From contig JAHCHP010000022.1 of assembly GCA_026129765.1 (NCBI GenBank), positions 1 through 50,002 of the forward strand: DNA of 50,002 bases, written 5' to 3'. This stretch comes from Fimbriimonadia bacterium (lineage in GTDB: Bacteria > Armatimonadota > Fimbriimonadia > Fimbriimonadales > GBS-DC). The translations under genes and the position numbers were made by a program. Position 1 is the first letter of the stretch. Each line of letters opens with the position of its first letter. Shown here piece after piece: positions 49,814 to 50,002 of the stretch. The notes beneath the pieces are model-generated. The model worked only from the letters and a program-made list of their open reading frames with translations. It did no database searches and had not been told where the DNA came from.

Positions 49814-49918
49814 GCGTTTCGCCTACTCTCTTATTGTACCGTATTTTGAGCTTGTGAGTGCCTTTGTGCTGAGATTTACTGCTATTGTTGGAAGGATGAG
49901 AGGGTTTCTTGAGTTTTC

Positions 49919-50000
49919 GGTTCCCCTTGCGCGCAAGGGGAACCCTGAAGTTTGCCACTTGTCCGGTGTGCAACTTCAGGAGACGAGGCTTGTCACCTCG
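49919..50000. repeat. Three successive hairpins at the window end
   Basis: A perfect 26-bp palindrome at 49919-49944 (GGTTCCCCTTGCG and its complement), then CCTGAAGTT (49944-49952) with AACTTCAGG (49972-49980), then CGAGG/CCTCG near 49984-50000. None has a T-run. They may form a compound terminator, an intergenic mobile repeat (REP/MITE-like) or a structured RNA that continues past the window. Confidence 0.65.
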
Positions 50001-50002
50001 CT

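Overview
The window looks like bacterial chromosome from a diderm lineage, most likely Armatimonadota (inferred from the gene mix and style, not proven). Evidence for an outer membrane is an arabinose-5-phosphate isomerase for KDO synthesis, an LptD/OstA-like protein and a LolA-like carrier. Housekeeping genes (mfd, dnaE, rpoN, lipB, argJ, cdaA/cdaR, nuoG, apgM) are mixed with carbohydrate genes and a very large BTAD/NTPase/TPR regulator. The host part is rich in GCG and CGC triplets; the first 5.7 kb is visibly more AT-rich.

Bases 1-5744 are a compact integrated element bounded by a perfect 22-bp direct repeat (1-22 and 5723-5744). The right repeat starts 3 bp past the stop codon of kdsD. 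The element carries a large serine recombinase (1-1444, minus), a phBC6A51/terminase-small-subunit-like HTH protein, a primase-helicase with an internal 108-bp tandem repeat, a small ORF, an XRE-like regulator, and a divergent 254-aa protein of unknown function. The attachment site lies inside the recombinase reading frame. In the excised circle the recombinase would read through the junction and gain 31 codons from the other end of the element (stop at 5628-5630), giving 512 aa. In the integrated state these codons are detached. This is the most unusual thing in the window.

The host part runs as follows. 5.7-10.3 kb: envelope genes (kdsD, thioesterase, LptD-like, solute-binding lipoprotein). 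10.4-13.5 kb: c-di-AMP operon cdaA-cdaR plus an Eis-like acetyltransferase. 13.6-14.8 kb: kbl. 14.9-18.3 kb: a membrane cluster with separate vWA, four-helix membrane and DUF2135-like proteins. 18.5-20.8 kb: a solitary nuoG. 20.9-21.6 kb: a vapB antitoxin with a vapC toxin broken by one nonsense codon. 21.6-29.0 kb: mfd and dnaE. 29.1-34.9 kb: LolA-like, VOC, AIF-like reductase, ridA, aldehyde dehydrogenase, argJ. 34.9-38.1 kb: a glycoside-hydrolase-like protein and two TIM-barrel isomerases. 38.1-42.0 kb: DinG-like helicase, a repeat cluster and rpoN. 42.1-45.8 kb: lipB and an apgM-nitrilase-membrane protein operon. 45.8-49.8 kb: the giant regulator. The window ends in a run of hairpins.

A recurring -10 of the form GG-TATAAT sits upstream of many genes. 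In four of them the start codon begins exactly 6 nt after the -10 with no Shine-Dalgarno, which points to leaderless transcripts. No tRNA, rRNA, CRISPR array or transposase was found.
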